Shown: positions 8,886 through 19,244, counted from the stretch's first letter. The stretch: 64,000 bases of DNA from Phycisphaeraceae bacterium (GCA_019636495.1 JAHBXL010000019.1:40536-104535); one strand, 5' to 3'. Notes: generated by a model from the sequence alone, not told the origin. Made by a program: numbers and translations.

Positions 8886-9938
8886 CTATGACTTCTCTGT
8901 TCGGTCACTGGGCCGCAGCATCACCCAGAACCCCAGCGTCCCCCCGCACACGATCATCGCGACACTCAACCACTGCCCACGTGAGAGGCCCAGCGGCCGC
9001 CCGGCGTCGCCGAACTGCTCATCGGGCAAGCGGATCGTTTCGGTCAGAACGCGAAGCACGCCATAACCGACAAGCCACACTGCCGCGAGCACCCCGGCGC
9101 GGGCCCAGACACTTGTCCGCGTTCGTCGCTGCCAAAGCCACACGCACCAAGAGACCGCGCCCAGCACGAGGCCCTCGGCCGCGGCCTGGTACAACTGGCT
9201 CGGATGCCTGCTTGAAAGCAGCGGCCTCAACTGGTCGGCGAACTCGGCCGACCGCTCCACAAGGATCTCGAGTTGACGAACGAAGGGACGGTCGGGCGCG
9301 GCCCGCTCGGCAAGATGGAAGAGCGCATCGGCCTGATCGACCGTGAGCGTGGGCGGTGTGCGCGAAAGCAGTTCGTGCGGGTACTGCACGCTCCACCACG
9401 GGCCGGGCACGCCCGGCGGCGAGACGATGCGGCCGAGCAGTTCGCCGTTGACGAAGTTTGCGCAGCGCCCGAAGAACAGCCCGAAGGGCGCGGCGAGCGT
9501 GAGTGCATCCATGACGTGCAGCATCGAGCAGCGGCCTTCGATCTGTCCTTCGTCGCTTCGCCAGCCGCGCGACACACGCCACGCCGCGACCACCAGCCCG
9601 GCCATCGCGCCATGGCTGGCCATGCCACCGTGGTTGATGGCGACACCACCCCACCAGGGAAAGGTGTCGAAGAACGTCCACGCCAGCGACGGCTGGTAGA
9701 ACACCACGTACCCAAGCCGACCGCCGACAAGCGTCAGGCCGATGAACCACATCATGGCATCGGCGACACGGTGCGCCGGCGTTGCGAGCCACCCGCGACC
9801 GGCCAGCGCGCGAAGAACGACAATCGCGCACGCGAACCCGGCAAGATACGACACGCCGTACCAGCGGATCGCCAGCCAGTCGGCAAGTCGGATGATCACC
9901 GGATCGAGAGTGTGCAGCCATGCGGCCAGGGTCAGCAT
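8886..9938 (-). CDS. lgt: Prolipoprotein diacylglyceryl transferase
   Basis: Lgt is the inner-membrane enzyme that attaches diacylglycerol to the lipobox Cys of prelipoproteins. The protein has seven or so hydrophobic segments, the NHGGMASHGA motif, the Lgt signature GRCANFVNGELLGR (normally GRxGNFxNGE), and RHPSQLYQA near the C-terminus. At 350 residues it is longer than the usual ~280, because of an insertion of about 60 residues between the signature and RHPSQLY. It is the last gene of a run with a DUF151 nuclease, tatD and an FAD oxidase. The window contains several lipoprotein-like substrates, including those at 61-64 kb. Confidence 0.95.
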   Translation of the reverse strand: MLTLAAWLHTLDPVIIRLADWLAIRWYGVSYLAGFACAIVVLRALAGRGWLATPAHRVADAMMWFIGLTLVGGRLGYVVFYQPSLAWTFFDTFPWWGGVAINHGGMASHGAMAGLVVAAWRVSRGWRSDEGQIEGRCSMLHVMDALTLAAPFGLFFGRCANFVNGELLGRIVSPPGVPGPWWSVQYPHELLSRTPPTLTVDQADALFHLAERAAPDRPFVRQLEILVERSAEFADQLRPLLSSRHPSQLYQAAAEGLVLGAVSWCVWLWQRRTRTSVWARAGVLAAVWLVGYGVLRVLTETIRLPDEQFGDAGRPLGLSRGQWLSVAMIVCGGTLGFWVMLRPSDRTEKS

Positions 9939-9977
9939 GGCTTTAGCGTAGGTGGAGCGCGGCCCAGCGCGTCGCGA

Positions 9978-11129
9978 TCACGCGCCGGCAAAGAAGCGGC
10001 GGTGCGCCGCCAGGATGCGCCCGCACGCCGCGGCATTGGGTGTCGGGTCCTCGACGCCGCGCTCAACCGTTCCGCCGAGAACCACCGCATCGTGCCGAGG
10101 GAACATGTGGCCATCGCCGTGGCTGAGCATGTACGGGAGGTTCTGCGGTCGCAGCAGCACCACCTGTCCGCGCATGCCGACCAGCCGCGGATCATCGACC
10201 AACGCCCGGGTGCCGAGCCCGAGGCAGTTCACCACCACGCGCTCGCGCAGGGCGAGCACATGGTCGATGGACTCGAACGAGCGCGGCAGGATCTCGCCGC
10301 CCAGCGCCAGCACTTCGGATGTCAGGCGCGGCAGGAACACCGGCGGCTCGATGAGCATGGTGTGGACGACCTCGCCCGGTACCGCGAGCCCGGCGATCGG
10401 CAGCCGTGCAACGATCTCCGGTGTGCCGCCCAGTTCGGACGGGATGTGGCGCAGCCCGCCGCCGCCATCGCCGCAGACGAAGTTGGGCCTGCGGACCACT
10501 CCCCAGTCCCCGCGAGCGGCGAGCAGGTTGAACCGCGCGTGCGAATCTCGCAGCACGCGGCCGAAGAACGCGGGATCGCCCGGCGGGTTCCCGCGCGCGA
10601 CAAGCGAAGGCGCCCACTGCGCCCCGGCAAGCCAGGATGTCGTGCGATCGAGGGTCTCGCGGGTGTACACGCGGACGCGGAATCCCGCGGCGAGCAGTTC
10701 ATATGCGGTCGTCAGACCGATGACTCCTGCCCCCAGTACGGCGATCGACCTTGCCTCGCCTGCGCGCTCGCGAACGAGCCGAAGAATCTCCGCAGCGCAG
10801 CCGAACGAGAGCGTGACCCCCGCGCCGCCGTGGCCATAGTTGTGCAGGAGCAAAGTGCTGCCACGTGGCTCACACTCGACGCGCACCCGCCCGCTGCGGT
10901 ACGGCCGGATGCCTGCGCGCGTGGCCATGACCATGCCGTCCGACAGATCCGGCGCGGCGAACACGTGTGGGCCGGGCTGCGGCACCTCCCTGCTCTCCGC
11001 GGCGATTGCCCCGCTGCCGCCGCGTGCCGCGCATCCGCCCGCGCCCCCCAGCGTTCCCGCGGCCAGACCCGCTGCCGCGATGCGGAGGAACCTGCGCCGG
11101 TCCAGCCCTGAGTCGTCCAAGTTGCGCAT
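9978..11129 (-). CDS. Tat-exported FAD-dependent oxidase (D-amino-acid oxidase family)
   Basis: A 383-residue protein with a twin-arginine signal (DRRRFLRIAAAG, residues 10-21) followed by a hydrophobic stretch and a Cys (GGAGGC), so it is folded in the cytoplasm and exported, perhaps as a lipoprotein. The dinucleotide-binding motif VLGAGVIGLTTAYELL is at about 130-145. The C-terminal DAO domain includes CLGLGTRALVDDPRLVGMRGQ, typical of D-amino-acid/D-aspartate oxidases. It would oxidise an amine to an imine with release of peroxide. A periplasmic location is unusual for this family. It starts 6 nt after the tatD stop. Confidence 0.86.
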   Translation of the reverse strand: MRNLDDSGLDRRRFLRIAAAGLAAGTLGGAGGCAARGGSGAIAAESREVPQPGPHVFAAPDLSDGMVMATRAGIRPYRSGRVRVECEPRGSTLLLHNYGHGGAGVTLSFGCAAEILRLVRERAGEARSIAVLGAGVIGLTTAYELLAAGFRVRVYTRETLDRTTSWLAGAQWAPSLVARGNPPGDPAFFGRVLRDSHARFNLLAARGDWGVVRRPNFVCGDGGGGLRHIPSELGGTPEIVARLPIAGLAVPGEVVHTMLIEPPVFLPRLTSEVLALGGEILPRSFESIDHVLALRERVVVNCLGLGTRALVDDPRLVGMRGQVVLLRPQNLPYMLSHGDGHMFPRHDAVVLGGTVERGVEDPTPNAAACGRILAAHRRFFAGA

Positions 11130-11135
11130 TCGTAC

Positions 11136-11978
11136 CTACTCCGCGTCGATGCCGAAGAACCGGCGCGTATTGTCGTTGATCTGCCTGTGGAACTCGTCGA
11201 ATGCAATGCCGCGGACCTCGGCCAACGCCCGCGCCGTGATGGCCGTCCATCCCGGCATGCACGGCCGTTTGCCGCGATGCGGCAGGGGCGACAGAAACGG
11301 CGCATCGGTTTCGACCATGACCCTGTCCGCGGGGACGAGTCTTGCCGCTTCGCGCACCTCGGACGCGTTCGGATACGTGACGACGCCCGTGAACGACACC
11401 CACGCGCCAAAGTCGAGTACCTTGCGGACATCCTGCGCATCGCCCGTGAAGCAGTGGAAGACGAACCGTCCGGGGTCCAGCCCCGAATCTCGCAGCACGG
11501 GGATCAGATCATCGAAGGCCTCGCGGCAGTGGATCACGACGGGCAACCCGCCCGCCTTGCCGATGCCGCCATCGCGTCCGTGGTTGCACGCGACGATGAA
11601 CGCCAGTTGCTCGTCGAGCACGGCCCTCTGGACGGCCCTTGGCGGGCGCGGGTAGTGGTTGTCCAGCCCCAGTTCGCCCCAGGCAACGCACTTGGGGTCG
11701 CTCGCGACATGCCGCAGGTTCTCCCAGGCGTGGCCGGTGTGTCCCGCGTTGCGACGTTCGGCCCGCTCGTCGGCGGGGTCGGAATATAGCGGGTGCACGC
11801 CTGCGGTGCACCACACGTTCTCATGCACGCGGGCAACGGCCAGAGCATCGAGGCAGTCGTGCGTCGTGGTCGAAATGGTGATCGCGCCGGTCACGCCCTC
11901 TGCACGCGCGTGCGCCAGCACTTCGGGCACGCGCCCGAAAAAATCGGGGAACGTGAGGTGGCAGTGGGTGTCGATCAC
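11136..11978 (-). CDS. tatD: TatD-family metal-dependent DNase
   Basis: A 280-residue TIM-barrel amidohydrolase-fold nuclease. The metal ligands appear in order: DTHCHL at the N-terminus, GELGLDNHY, VIHCREAF, FHCFTGD and ETDAPFLSP. TatD-type enzymes are 3'-5' exonucleases active on DNA and linked to repair or nucleic-acid turnover. The start is the GTG at 11978, whose last bases overlap the upstream DUF151 stop as GTGA, showing translational coupling. Confidence 0.93.
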   Translation of the reverse strand: MIDTHCHLTFPDFFGRVPEVLAHARAEGVTGAITISTTTHDCLDALAVARVHENVWCTAGVHPLYSDPADERAERRNAGHTGHAWENLRHVASDPKCVAWGELGLDNHYPRPPRAVQRAVLDEQLAFIVACNHGRDGGIGKAGGLPVVIHCREAFDDLIPVLRDSGLDPGRFVFHCFTGDAQDVRKVLDFGAWVSFTGVVTYPNASEVREAARLVPADRVMVETDAPFLSPLPHRGKRPCMPGWTAITARALAEVRGIAFDEFHRQINDNTRRFFGIDAE

Positions 11979-12430
11979 GTCTCTTCGTTCTGCGCCGCGT
12001 CCAGCACGTGTTCGGCCACATAGATCGGCACGTTGTTGGCGATGCCCAGCGCGATGGCGTCGCTGGGTCGCGAGTCGATGTCGAGCAACTTGCCGTTCTT
12101 GTCGCGCACCTTCAGCACGGCAAAGAACGTGTGCTCCGCCAGATCGCTGATGAGGATCTGCTCGAGTTTGCCGCCCATTGCCTCGATGATGTTCATCAGC
12201 AGGTCGTGGGTCTGCGGCCGCTTGATCGGAATGCCCTTGAGCCGCCGCTCGATGGCCTGCGCCTCGGGCAGGCCAATGACGATCGGGAACGACCGCCCGT
12301 TCTCGACCTGCGAGAACGACTCCCCCTCGCCGTCCTCGGCCGGAACGGCGGCCACCTCGCGCAACTCGATGATCTGGTAATCATTGAGTTCGCGGATCAG
12401 GATGCGGGAGAGTTCCATGCGCACCGGCAT
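11975..12430 (-). CDS. Bifunctional nuclease family protein (DUF151)
   Basis: A 151-residue DUF151 protein. The family, first described as bifunctional nucleases in plants and Thermotoga, is often encoded beside tRNA or nucleic-acid genes. Recognisable blocks are FPIVIGLPEAQAIERRL, RPQTHDLL, FFAVLKVRDKNG and the hallmark IDSRPSDAIALG. I chose the ATG at 12430; another at 12418 is possible. It is the first gene of a four-gene run (DUF151, tatD, oxidase, lgt). Confidence 0.9.
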   Translation of the reverse strand: MPVRMELSRILIRELNDYQIIELREVAAVPAEDGEGESFSQVENGRSFPIVIGLPEAQAIERRLKGIPIKRPQTHDLLMNIIEAMGGKLEQILISDLAEHTFFAVLKVRDKNGKLLDIDSRPSDAIALGIANNVPIYVAEHVLDAAQNEET

Positions 12431-12445
12431 CGGGCAGAGTCTCCT

Positions 12446-12465
12446 CGGGGCAATCGTCTGCCCCG
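12446..12465 (-). terminator. Possible hairpin after the NAD(P)HX epimerase gene
   Basis: A 7-bp GC stem (CGGGGCA / TGCCCCG) with a 6-nt loop lies between the epimerase stop and the DUF151 start. No T-run follows on the minus strand, so intrinsic termination is uncertain. Confidence 0.3.
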
Positions 12466-12547
12466 GGAGCGCGCCGGTCAACCTTCGCGCTCCGGGCTTG
12501 CCCTCGCCGTTCGCACCGTTCGGTCTATCGGTTCGACACGCGGCCGT

Positions 12548-13432
12548 TCATGCACCGCGTTTGTTTGTTCTCGGGGTCGACATCTTCCGACTCGTCGGCT
12601 GCTTGTCGGCGGGTCGAGTGTCCAGAGCGGCCCTCACTGCCGCGACGGGCGCGCCGATTGTCCCGATGCCGACCTCACCGGCCCAGCGGCTGGCGGAAGC
12701 GCGCTGGAGGCCCGTCTTCATCGCCGCGAGCGTGAGCGTGGCATCGGCGATGACGGCCTCTCCGCCGGGTGGTGGTGCACCGTTGTCGGCGTCGAGCCCT
12801 GAGGGCACGTCGACCGAGAGTACGGCGATGCGCGGGTCGGCCCGGAGTGCGTTGACCGCGCGGATCAGTCCCAACATCGGTCCTGCTGTCGGCCGCGTCA
12901 GGCCGGTGCCCAGCAGGGCGTCGACCACGAGAAGGGGACGGCCGAGGCGCCTGGCCTCGGCGGTGATGGCCACAACCGGTGCCCGCCCCCCCGCGACCAC
13001 CCGGACGCCGACCCGCCGCGCGATTCCCAGATTGATGGCCGCATCGCCACGAATGCGGGATTGAGCAGCGCCAAGCACGACCGACAGCCGCCGGCCGAGC
13101 CCCGTGATGAACAACCGCCTCGCAAGGGCCAGACCGTCGCCGCCGTTGTTCCCCGGGCCGCAGACGATCAGTACGCGCGGTTCCGGTTGGACTCCCTGGT
13201 GCGATGCCAGCGCGGCCAGAACAACACACTCCAACGAGGCAGCGGCGTTCTCCATGAGCAAAATCGAAGGGATGCCGAAGCGGCGGACGCAGAGTTCATC
13301 CACGCGACGGACCTGGTCTCGTGTAAGCACGGCGAGCGGACCCGGGAATGAGCCGTCCCGCATGCGAACGGCCGCGGTGAGCGCATCGCGCAGCGGTTGC
13401 GACTTTCGCGTACCCTTCGACCGTTCGCCCAT
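12548..13432 (-). CDS. NAD(P)H-hydrate epimerase (YjeF N-terminal domain)
   Basis: This protein of about 294 residues repairs the S/R forms of hydrated NAD(P)H by epimerisation. It shows the Rossmann-like YjeF_N domain: a helical start (LTRDQVRRVDELCVRRFGIPSILLMENA), the phosphate loop VCGPGNNGGDGLALARRL, LVVDALLGTGL with the catalytic Asp, and SVDVPSGLDADNG. In many bacteria this domain is fused to the dehydratase (Nnr/YjeF). Here the dehydratase is a separate gene at 26.6-27.6 kb. The ATG at 13432 avoids a basic low-complexity extension. The 12 or so C-terminal residues are basic and probably disordered. Confidence 0.92.
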   Translation of the reverse strand: MGERSKGTRKSQPLRDALTAAVRMRDGSFPGPLAVLTRDQVRRVDELCVRRFGIPSILLMENAAASLECVVLAALASHQGVQPEPRVLIVCGPGNNGGDGLALARRLFITGLGRRLSVVLGAAQSRIRGDAAINLGIARRVGVRVVAGGRAPVVAITAEARRLGRPLLVVDALLGTGLTRPTAGPMLGLIRAVNALRADPRIAVLSVDVPSGLDADNGAPPPGGEAVIADATLTLAAMKTGLQRASASRWAGEVGIGTIGAPVAAVRAALDTRPADKQPTSRKMSTPRTNKRGA

Positions 13433-13502
13433 CGTGGCAGTGTACCGCGCTGACGCATCATCGCCCGCAGGGCAGGTCTTTCGGAGTGCCCGCTCCATCG
13501 AT

Positions 13503-14741
13503 ATGCTGATCGACACCCTCCTGTCCATCGCCGCCGCGGCAGGGCTGTTGACCGCGCTCTACTGGGGCGCGGTGGCGTGTCACGCCGTGCGGACGTGGTG
13601 GTCGATTCCGACATTGCGTGCAGGCCTGAAAACCGACGCGGGCTTCCAACCGCCGCGCGTTTGCGTGATCGTCCCCGCGCACAACGAGGAGGCCTGCATC
13701 GGCACGGTCGCGGCGTCGTTGCTGGGGCAGGATTACCCGGCGGATCGCCTGTCGATGGTCTTTGTGCTGGATCGGTGCAGTGATGGGACGCGTGCCGCGC
13801 TGGATGCGGCGCTGGGGGGCGCGGCCGGGGGAGGCGGGGGGCGCGCGGCGATCATCGAGATCGACCATTGCCCGGAAGGCTGGGCGGGCAAGGTGCACGC
13901 GTTGTGGCGTGCCGTGAGCGATTCGCCCGCCGCGCGCGAGGCGGACGTGCTGCTGTTCCTCGATGCCGACACGATGATGGAGTCGTCGTGCATTCGTGCC
14001 GCGGCGGGGCTCATGCGGTCGCGCGGCCTCGGCATGCTGAGCGTGCTCAGCACGCTGACCAACGACCAGTGGTTCGAGCGTGTGGTGCAACCGGCGGCGG
14101 GCATGGAACTGGTGCGCATGTTCCCTTTGCGTCGCACCAACTGGCCCACACAGCAGCGGCCGTTCGCCAACGGGCAGTTCATCATGATCGATCGCGCTGC
14201 ATACTTGGGCTTCGGCGGCCACGAAGCGGTCAGGCAGTATGTTCTGGAGGATGTGGAACTCGCGCGCGCGGCCGACCGCGCCGGCGTTCGCCTGGGTGTT
14301 GTGCTGGCCGACGGCCTGCTGCACTGCCGAATGTACGGCACCTGGGCCGATTTTCGGCGTGGTTGGACGCGAATCTTCACCGAATCGGCCAACCGCAAGG
14401 TGTCGCGTCTTGTGCGGATCGCGTGGCGCAAGCGGCTGGTCTCGACGCTGTTGCCGCTGGCCGGCGCGATGGGCCTGCTGGCCGGTGCGGCCGCGCTCGC
14501 AACAGGTCAGCGCAGCGAGCCGGCGCTCTGGGCGCTTCGCTTCGGCGCGGCAGGGACGCTGGTCTATGTCTCGACGCTGGTTCTGTGCATGAAACTCGGG
14601 CGCACGCCGCTGCGTTCGGCCGCGGTCTTCCCGATCGGCGCGTGGATGGTCTCCGATATTCTGCTCGGGTGCGCGCGGTCGCTGCGCGCTGGCAAGCCGA
14701 TCGAGTGGGCCGGGCGCGTGTACAGCCGCGAGGCGCGCTGA
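13503..14741 (+). CDS. Membrane glycosyltransferase family 2 (HpnB/CruC-like)
   Basis: A 412-residue GT-A glycosyltransferase: an N-terminal membrane helix, then the GT2 core with VCVIVPAHNEE, the DxD-like LFLDADTMM and the acceptor-side EDVELARAADRAG. Two or three hydrophobic helices lie at the C-terminus. The WAGKVHALWRAV block after the first Asp motif and the overall layout match hopanoid-associated HpnB and carotenoid glucosyltransferases (CruC/CrtQ type) more than polysaccharide synthases. The acceptor is therefore probably a lipid or carotenoid, but that is inference. It is divergent from the epimerase gene. Confidence 0.83.
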   Translation: MLIDTLLSIAAAAGLLTALYWGAVACHAVRTWWSIPTLRAGLKTDAGFQPPRVCVIVPAHNEEACIGTVAASLLGQDYPADRLSMVFVLDRCSDGTRAALDAALGGAAGGGGGRAAIIEIDHCPEGWAGKVHALWRAVSDSPAAREADVLLFLDADTMMESSCIRAAAGLMRSRGLGMLSVLSTLTNDQWFERVVQPAAGMELVRMFPLRRTNWPTQQRPFANGQFIMIDRAAYLGFGGHEAVRQYVLEDVELARAADRAGVRLGVVLADGLLHCRMYGTWADFRRGWTRIFTESANRKVSRLVRIAWRKRLVSTLLPLAGAMGLLAGAAALATGQRSEPALWALRFGAAGTLVYVSTLVLCMKLGRTPLRSAAVFPIGAWMVSDILLGCARSLRAGKPIEWAGRVYSREAR

Positions 14742-14769
14742 CGCGCCGTTCGCGCCTGATGGAGAACTC

Positions 14770-15771
14770 TCACGTGCCGGGCTGCGAAGGCTCGACGCCT
14801 GCGATCGCTCCGCGCATCGTCGTATCGGCCTGCAGGTTGCGCATGCGGTAGTAGTCCATGATGCCCATGTTCCCCTTGCGGAACGACTCGCTGATGGCCT
14901 TGGGAATCTCGGCCTCGGCCAGCACGACCATGGCACGGTTCTTCTGCTGCTCGGCCTTGAACTCCTGCTCGGCCGCGACGGCCAGGGCGCGGCGCTTCTC
15001 GGCCTCGGCCTGCGCCATTTCCTTGTTGGTCCGGGCTTGGTCGAGGTCGAGTTTGGCGCCGATGTTCTCGCCGACGTCGATGTCGGCGATGTCGATTGAG
15101 AGGATCTCGAACGCCGTGCCCGCATCGAGGCCCGAGGCCATCACCTTCTTGGAGATTTCATCGGGGTTCTCCAGCACGTGCTTGTGATCGACTGCTGAAC
15201 CGATGGTGGAGACAATGCCCTGCCCGACGCGGGCGACGATGGTCTCCTCCGTTGCGCCGCCGACGAGCCGGGCAATGTTGGTCCGCACCGTCACCCGGGC
15301 CTTGGCCTTGAGTTGGATGCCGTTCTTCGCAACCGCGTCGATGGTCGGACGCGGGCTGGTGGAGCCGGGGCAGTCGATGACCTTGGGGTTCACCGAAGTC
15401 TGCACCGCTTCGAGGATGTCGCGGCCCGCGAGGTCGATGGCTGTGGCCGTGTTCCACTCGAGGTTGATGCGGGCGCCGCGGGCCGCGATCAGAGCCGAGA
15501 TCACGTGCGGCACCCGACCGCCCGCAAGGTAGTGCGATTCGAGTTGATTCGTGGGAATGTCGAGCCCGGCTTTCTTGGCACGGATGCGGCTGTAGACGAT
15601 CGTTCGCAGGTCCACCTTGCGCAGACGCATGCCGATGAGTTCGAGCAGGCTCACGCGGGCGTTGCTCAGCAGCGCCTGGATGTACAGGTTGAAGAACTGG
15701 CCCACCACGAACACGAAGATCAGCAGGACGAGGCCCGCGATCAGACCCAGTGCGATCCAGACGTAACCCAT
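14770..15771 (-). CDS. floA: Flotillin-like protein FloA
   Basis: A 333-residue UPF0365/FloA protein, a bacterial flotillin that organises functional membrane microdomains. It has an N-terminal membrane hairpin ([26 protein letters not shown]), the family signature [16 protein letters not shown], an SPFH region with [19 protein letters not shown], and a long helix rich in Glu/Ala/Lys ([25 protein letters not shown] read in parts) that drives oligomerisation. It usually pairs with an NfeD protein, but none is adjacent here. The ATG at 15771 gives the standard start. Confidence 0.94.
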   Translation of the reverse strand: MGYVWIALGLIAGLVLLIFVFVVGQFFNLYIQALLSNARVSLLELIGMRLRKVDLRTIVYSRIRAKKAGLDIPTNQLESHYLAGGRVPHVISALIAARGARINLEWNTATAIDLAGRDILEAVQTSVNPKVIDCPGSTSPRPTIDAVAKNGIQLKAKARVTVRTNIARLVGGATEETIVARVGQGIVSTIGSAVDHKHVLENPDEISKKVMASGLDAGTAFEILSIDIADIDVGENIGAKLDLDQARTNKEMAQAEAEKRRALAVAAEQEFKAEQQKNRAMVVLAEAEIPKAISESFRKGNMGIMDYYRMRNLQADTTMRGAIAGVEPSQPGT

Positions 15772-15856
15772 CGTGCGTTCTCCGCTGACGACCCGCCCTC
15801 CCCCTGCGTCCCGCGGCGGAGTATAGCGGGCGCGGCGGCCGTCATGCGCTGGCCGA

Positions 15857-15888
15857 AAGCAAACAGCCGGGCCGAATGGCCCGGCTGT
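15857..15888 (-). terminator. Rho-independent terminator of purL
   Basis: A perfect 11-bp stem (ACAGCCGGGCC / GGCCCGGCTGT) with a 4-nt loop lies about 145 nt downstream of the purL stop on the minus strand. It is followed on that strand by TTGCTTTC, a moderately T-rich tail. It separates purL from floA. Confidence 0.75.
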
Positions 15889-16031
15889 CGTAAAGGTGCA
15901 GGTGTGTGTCCTGTCCGGATTGACGGCCACCGCTGGACCCTTCGCATCGGCGTGCAGGTCCGGCTGTGCGGTTCCATCAATGTCGGCAGCGCGTGCGGCG
16001 CACCTTGGCCCTCGCCGCCCCGCACGCTCGC

Positions 16032-19000
16032 CTACCAGTCCAGCGTGCCCCGCCACGCCGCGGCAAGCCGCTCAACCGGGATCGGCTCCAGCAGGTTCTC
16101 GGTCAGTTCCAGTGCGCCCGAATCGTTGAGCATGGCGATGACCGCTCGCGGCAGCCCCGCCGCGGCGAGCGCGGCCTTCACCGCCGGCACGTCCGCGGGG
16201 CGGACCTCCAGCAGATAGCGCGAGGGTGTCTCGGCAAACGCCGCGACCGTGCGACCCAGAAGCGCATCGCCGCCGGCGCTCGGCACGGCCGAGAGATCGA
16301 CCGCCGCGCCGATGGAGCGCGAAGGCGTGGATCCGCCGATGAGCATCTCCGTCAGCGCGACGAGCACGCCGCCCTCGGAGCAGTCGTGGGCCGATCGGAC
16401 CAGCCCCATCTGCATGAGTTGGTGCACCATCCGGGCCGCGGTCGGCCCGAGTTTGAGGTGCGTGCGCGGCACGGACAGCGAAGGCGGCACGCCGCGATTC
16501 GGGCCTTGGCCGTGCGACGCGGCGTCAATCTTCGACGTGTCGAGCCCAACGACCTGCTGGTAGATCGAGCCGCCCATCTCCGGGCCCGTTCCGCCGACGA
16601 GGACAATGGCGTTGCCGGGCTCCTTGGCATCGCTGGTGGTGCAGGCGCGGACATCGGGCACAATGCCGATGCCGGTAATGAGGAGCGTGGGGGGGATCTC
16701 GATGGTCCGCCCGTCGCGCGTTGTGAACTGGTTGTTGAGCGAATCTTTGCCGGAAACGAAGGGCGTTCGATAGGCCAGTGCTCCGTCGAGGCAGCCCTCG
16801 GCCGCGCGGACGAGCGAGCCCAGATTCTCCGGCTTGTTGCACGAGGGCCAGCAGAAGTTGTCGAGGATGGCGGTGCGCGATGGATCTGCGCCGACGCACA
16901 CGAGGTTGCGCACGCATTCGTCGATCGCGGCCAGCGCCATCAGATAGGAGTCGCCGCCGACCAGCGGGTCGCCGATGCCGGTCTGCAGTCCTTGAGAAAT
17001 GGCCAGCCCGCGCGACGAGCCGGCGACGGGCAGGAGCACCGCCGCGTCACCCGGGCCGCGCGTCAAGGGGCCGACCAGCGGCTTGATCGCCGTTGCGCCG
17101 CGCACCTCGTGGTCGTACTGCCGGATGATCCAGTGCTTGCTGGCGATAGTCGGATGTGCGAGCAGCGCAAGCAGCGCGCCTTCAAGCGAATCGCAGGCAT
17201 CGGCCGCGGCGGCCCCGGGACGGGGGGCGATGGGAGTGGGCGGTGATGCGCGAGGCGTTGCCCACACCGCTTCGCGCGTCGGGGTCGGGATGCCATCGTG
17301 CAGGAAGTGCATCGAGAGGCGGCCAACCTCGCTTCCGTTGAACATCAGGCGGAGGTCGGGGCTCTCGGGCGTCGAACCTTCCGGCGGCGCGAACTCGCCG
17401 AGCACCGCCAGTTCGACACGCTCCTCATCGCAGATGCGCTGCAGCGCGGCCAGGTTCTTCTGCGGCACTGCCAGCACCATGCGCTCCTGCGCCTCGCTGA
17501 TCCAGATCTCGGTGAAAGAGAGACCGGCGTACTTCAGTGGGGCACGCTCGAGGTGCACCGTCGCGCCCGTGTCCTTGCCCAGTTCGCCGATTGCCGAAGA
17601 GAAGCCGCCCGCGCCGCAGTCGGTCAGCGCGCTGAACAGCGGCGCACCGACTTCGCCGGTGTCGCCCGCCGCACGCATGATCGCGTCGAGCGTCTGCTTT
17701 TCGGTGATGGCATTGCCGATCTGCACCGCGTGGCTGAACTCGTCGGCCGCGGAGTGTTCCAGTTCCGCCGAGGAGAAGGTCGCCCCGTGAATGCCGTCGC
17801 GCCCGGTGCGTCCGCCCAGCGCGACGATCAGGTCGCCGCGGTTGACGCGGCCCTTGATGCGCGTCCGCGGCATCACGCCCACGCACCCGCAATAAACCAG
17901 CGGGTTGCCGATGTAGCGGTCATCAAAGTGCACGCCGCCGGAGACGGTCGGGATGCCCATGCGGTTGCCGTAGTCGCGCACGCCGGCGACCACCTGCGAG
18001 AGGATTCGTCGCGGGTGGAGGCAGCCCTCGGGCACCGCGGCGGTGTCGGGGCGGGCGACGCAGAACACATCGGTGTTGGCGATCGGCCGCGCGCCCAGGC
18101 CGGTGCCGATGACATCGCGGATGCACCCGCCGATGCCCGTCGCCGCGCCGCCATAGGGCTCGATCGCCGAGGGATGGTTGTGCGTCTCGACCTTGACGCA
18201 CACCGCGTGTGTGTCGTCAAACGCGATGACGCCCGAGTTGTCGACGAAGACCGAGAGAGTCCAATCGACGCCGTCGGCGATGAGCCGGTGTGTCGCCGCG
18301 GCAACGGTGCTCTTGAGCAGGTTGCGGATCAGGATCGAGCCATCGGGTTGTCGCTCATGTCCGGGACGATCGGACCACTCGATGGGGTCCGCCGCGGCGC
18401 CGGTGTTCTCGCTCCGATAGCGGATGGTGCTCTTGAGCGTCTTGTGCACGCAGTGCTCGGACCAGGTCTGGGCGAGCGTCTCGAGTTCGATCTCGCGCGG
18501 GTTGCGGCCAAGGGCGCGGTAGTGGGCCTGCACCGCGCGCATCTCGTCGAGCGAGAGGAACAGGTGCGCCTCGCGAGACAGTTTCTGGAGCCTCGCATCG
18601 TCGAGCGACAGGACGTCCACCTCTCGAACCACGTTGTCGTGCGGGGCCGAACGCGGGAACGTCCGGGGGTGATACGGCTCGGTCGCGACGCGCTGGATCA
18701 CCGGGTTGGCCAGCAGCCGCGCTGCAAGCGCCGCCGCCTGCTGAGCATCGAGCGCAGCGCCCGGAGCGGGCGAGAGGTCGAAACGCCACCCGGTGGAGAC
18801 CGCCGGGGCTTCGGGCAGTTCGAGCAGGTCGCGCACGCACTCCTGAACCGATTGCGCGACCGGGTCCATGACCCCCGGCAGCGGGTGCACCTCGACGACC
18901 TGCGCGCCCGGCTCGTGCGGAGCGGCACCGATCCGCGAAACCTCCGTCACCGGATCCGTGAGGATGCGCTTCCTCACGGCATCGAGTTGCTGGGCGGTGA

Positions 19001-19157
19001 GGCCGGCCTCGATGAGGTAGACGTGGGTCGCGCGGGCCGATTCCAGATGCACGCCCGCGGCCGCGGCCTCCCGCACCAGCGATGCGCCGATCGGGTCGGC
19101 GCGGCCCGGCGCGGGGGAGACTTCCAGGCGGTGGACGGCGACTGTCGGGGCGGTCAT
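16032..19157 (-). CDS. purL: Phosphoribosylformylglycinamidine synthase II with N-terminal PurS-like domains
   Basis: PurL makes FGAM from FGAR, ATP and ammonia in purine synthesis. This 1041-residue protein begins with two consecutive PurS-like segments, about residues 5-75 ([16 protein letters not shown]...) and 92-170 ([18 protein letters not shown]...). The small-type PurL body follows: [18 protein letters not shown], the signature [29 protein letters not shown] and [16 protein letters not shown]. It lacks a glutaminase domain, so a separate PurQ is expected elsewhere. Most small PurLs use separate PurS dimers; fusion of two PurS units is notable. The ATG at 19157 is the first sensible start and is divergent from rnhA. 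Confidence 0.94.
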   Translation of the reverse strand: MTAPTVAVHRLEVSPAPGRADPIGASLVREAAAAGVHLESARATHVYLIEAGLTAQQLDAVRKRILTDPVTEVSRIGAAPHEPGAQVVEVHPLPGVMDPVAQSVQECVRDLLELPEAPAVSTGWRFDLSPAPGAALDAQQAAALAARLLANPVIQRVATEPYHPRTFPRSAPHDNVVREVDVLSLDDARLQKLSREAHLFLSLDEMRAVQAHYRALGRNPREIELETLAQTWSEHCVHKTLKSTIRYRSENTGAAADPIEWSDRPGHERQPDGSILIRNLLKSTVAAATHRLIADGVDWTLSVFVDNSGVIAFDDTHAVCVKVETHNHPSAIEPYGGAATGIGGCIRDVIGTGLGARPIANTDVFCVARPDTAAVPEGCLHPRRILSQVVAGVRDYGNRMGIPTVSGGVHFDDRYIGNPLVYCGCVGVMPRTRIKGRVNRGDLIVALGGRTGRDGIHGATFSSAELEHSAADEFSHAVQIGNAITEKQTLDAIMRAAGDTGEVGAPLFSALTDCGAGGFSSAIGELGKDTGATVHLERAPLKYAGLSFTEIWISEAQERMVLAVPQKNLAALQRICDEERVELAVLGEFAPPEGSTPESPDLRLMFNGSEVGRLSMHFLHDGIPTPTREAVWATPRASPPTPIAPRPGAAAADACDSLEGALLALLAHPTIASKHWIIRQYDHEVRGATAIKPLVGPLTRGPGDAAVLLPVAGSSRGLAISQGLQTGIGDPLVGGDSYLMALAAIDECVRNLVCVGADPSRTAILDNFCWPSCNKPENLGSLVRAAEGCLDGALAYRTPFVSGKDSLNNQFTTRDGRTIEIPPTLLITGIGIVPDVRACTTSDAKEPGNAIVLVGGTGPEMGGSIYQQVVGLDTSKIDAASHGQGPNRGVPPSLSVPRTHLKLGPTAARMVHQLMQMGLVRSAHDCSEGGVLVALTEMLIGGSTPSRSIGAAVDLSAVPSAGGDALLGRTVAAFAETPSRYLLEVRPADVPAVKAALAAAGLPRAVIAMLNDSGALELTENLLEPIPVERLAAAWRGTLDW

Positions 19158-19244
19158 GCCCGATCGTACGCGGGCGCTGGGCCCGCTCGCCGCGAGCGAG
19201 CATCGCATTGACACGCGGCGGAGGGACGCGGACCATCCTGCACC

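Noticed and set aside
13433..13502. N-terminal extension of the glycosyltransferase or of the epimerase across the divergent spacer
   Set aside because: Extensions are basic and low-complexity; family starts fit the chosen ATGs.
17298..19211. 637-codon plus-strand frame antisense to purL
   Set aside because: Shadow; PurL motifs on the minus strand are complete.
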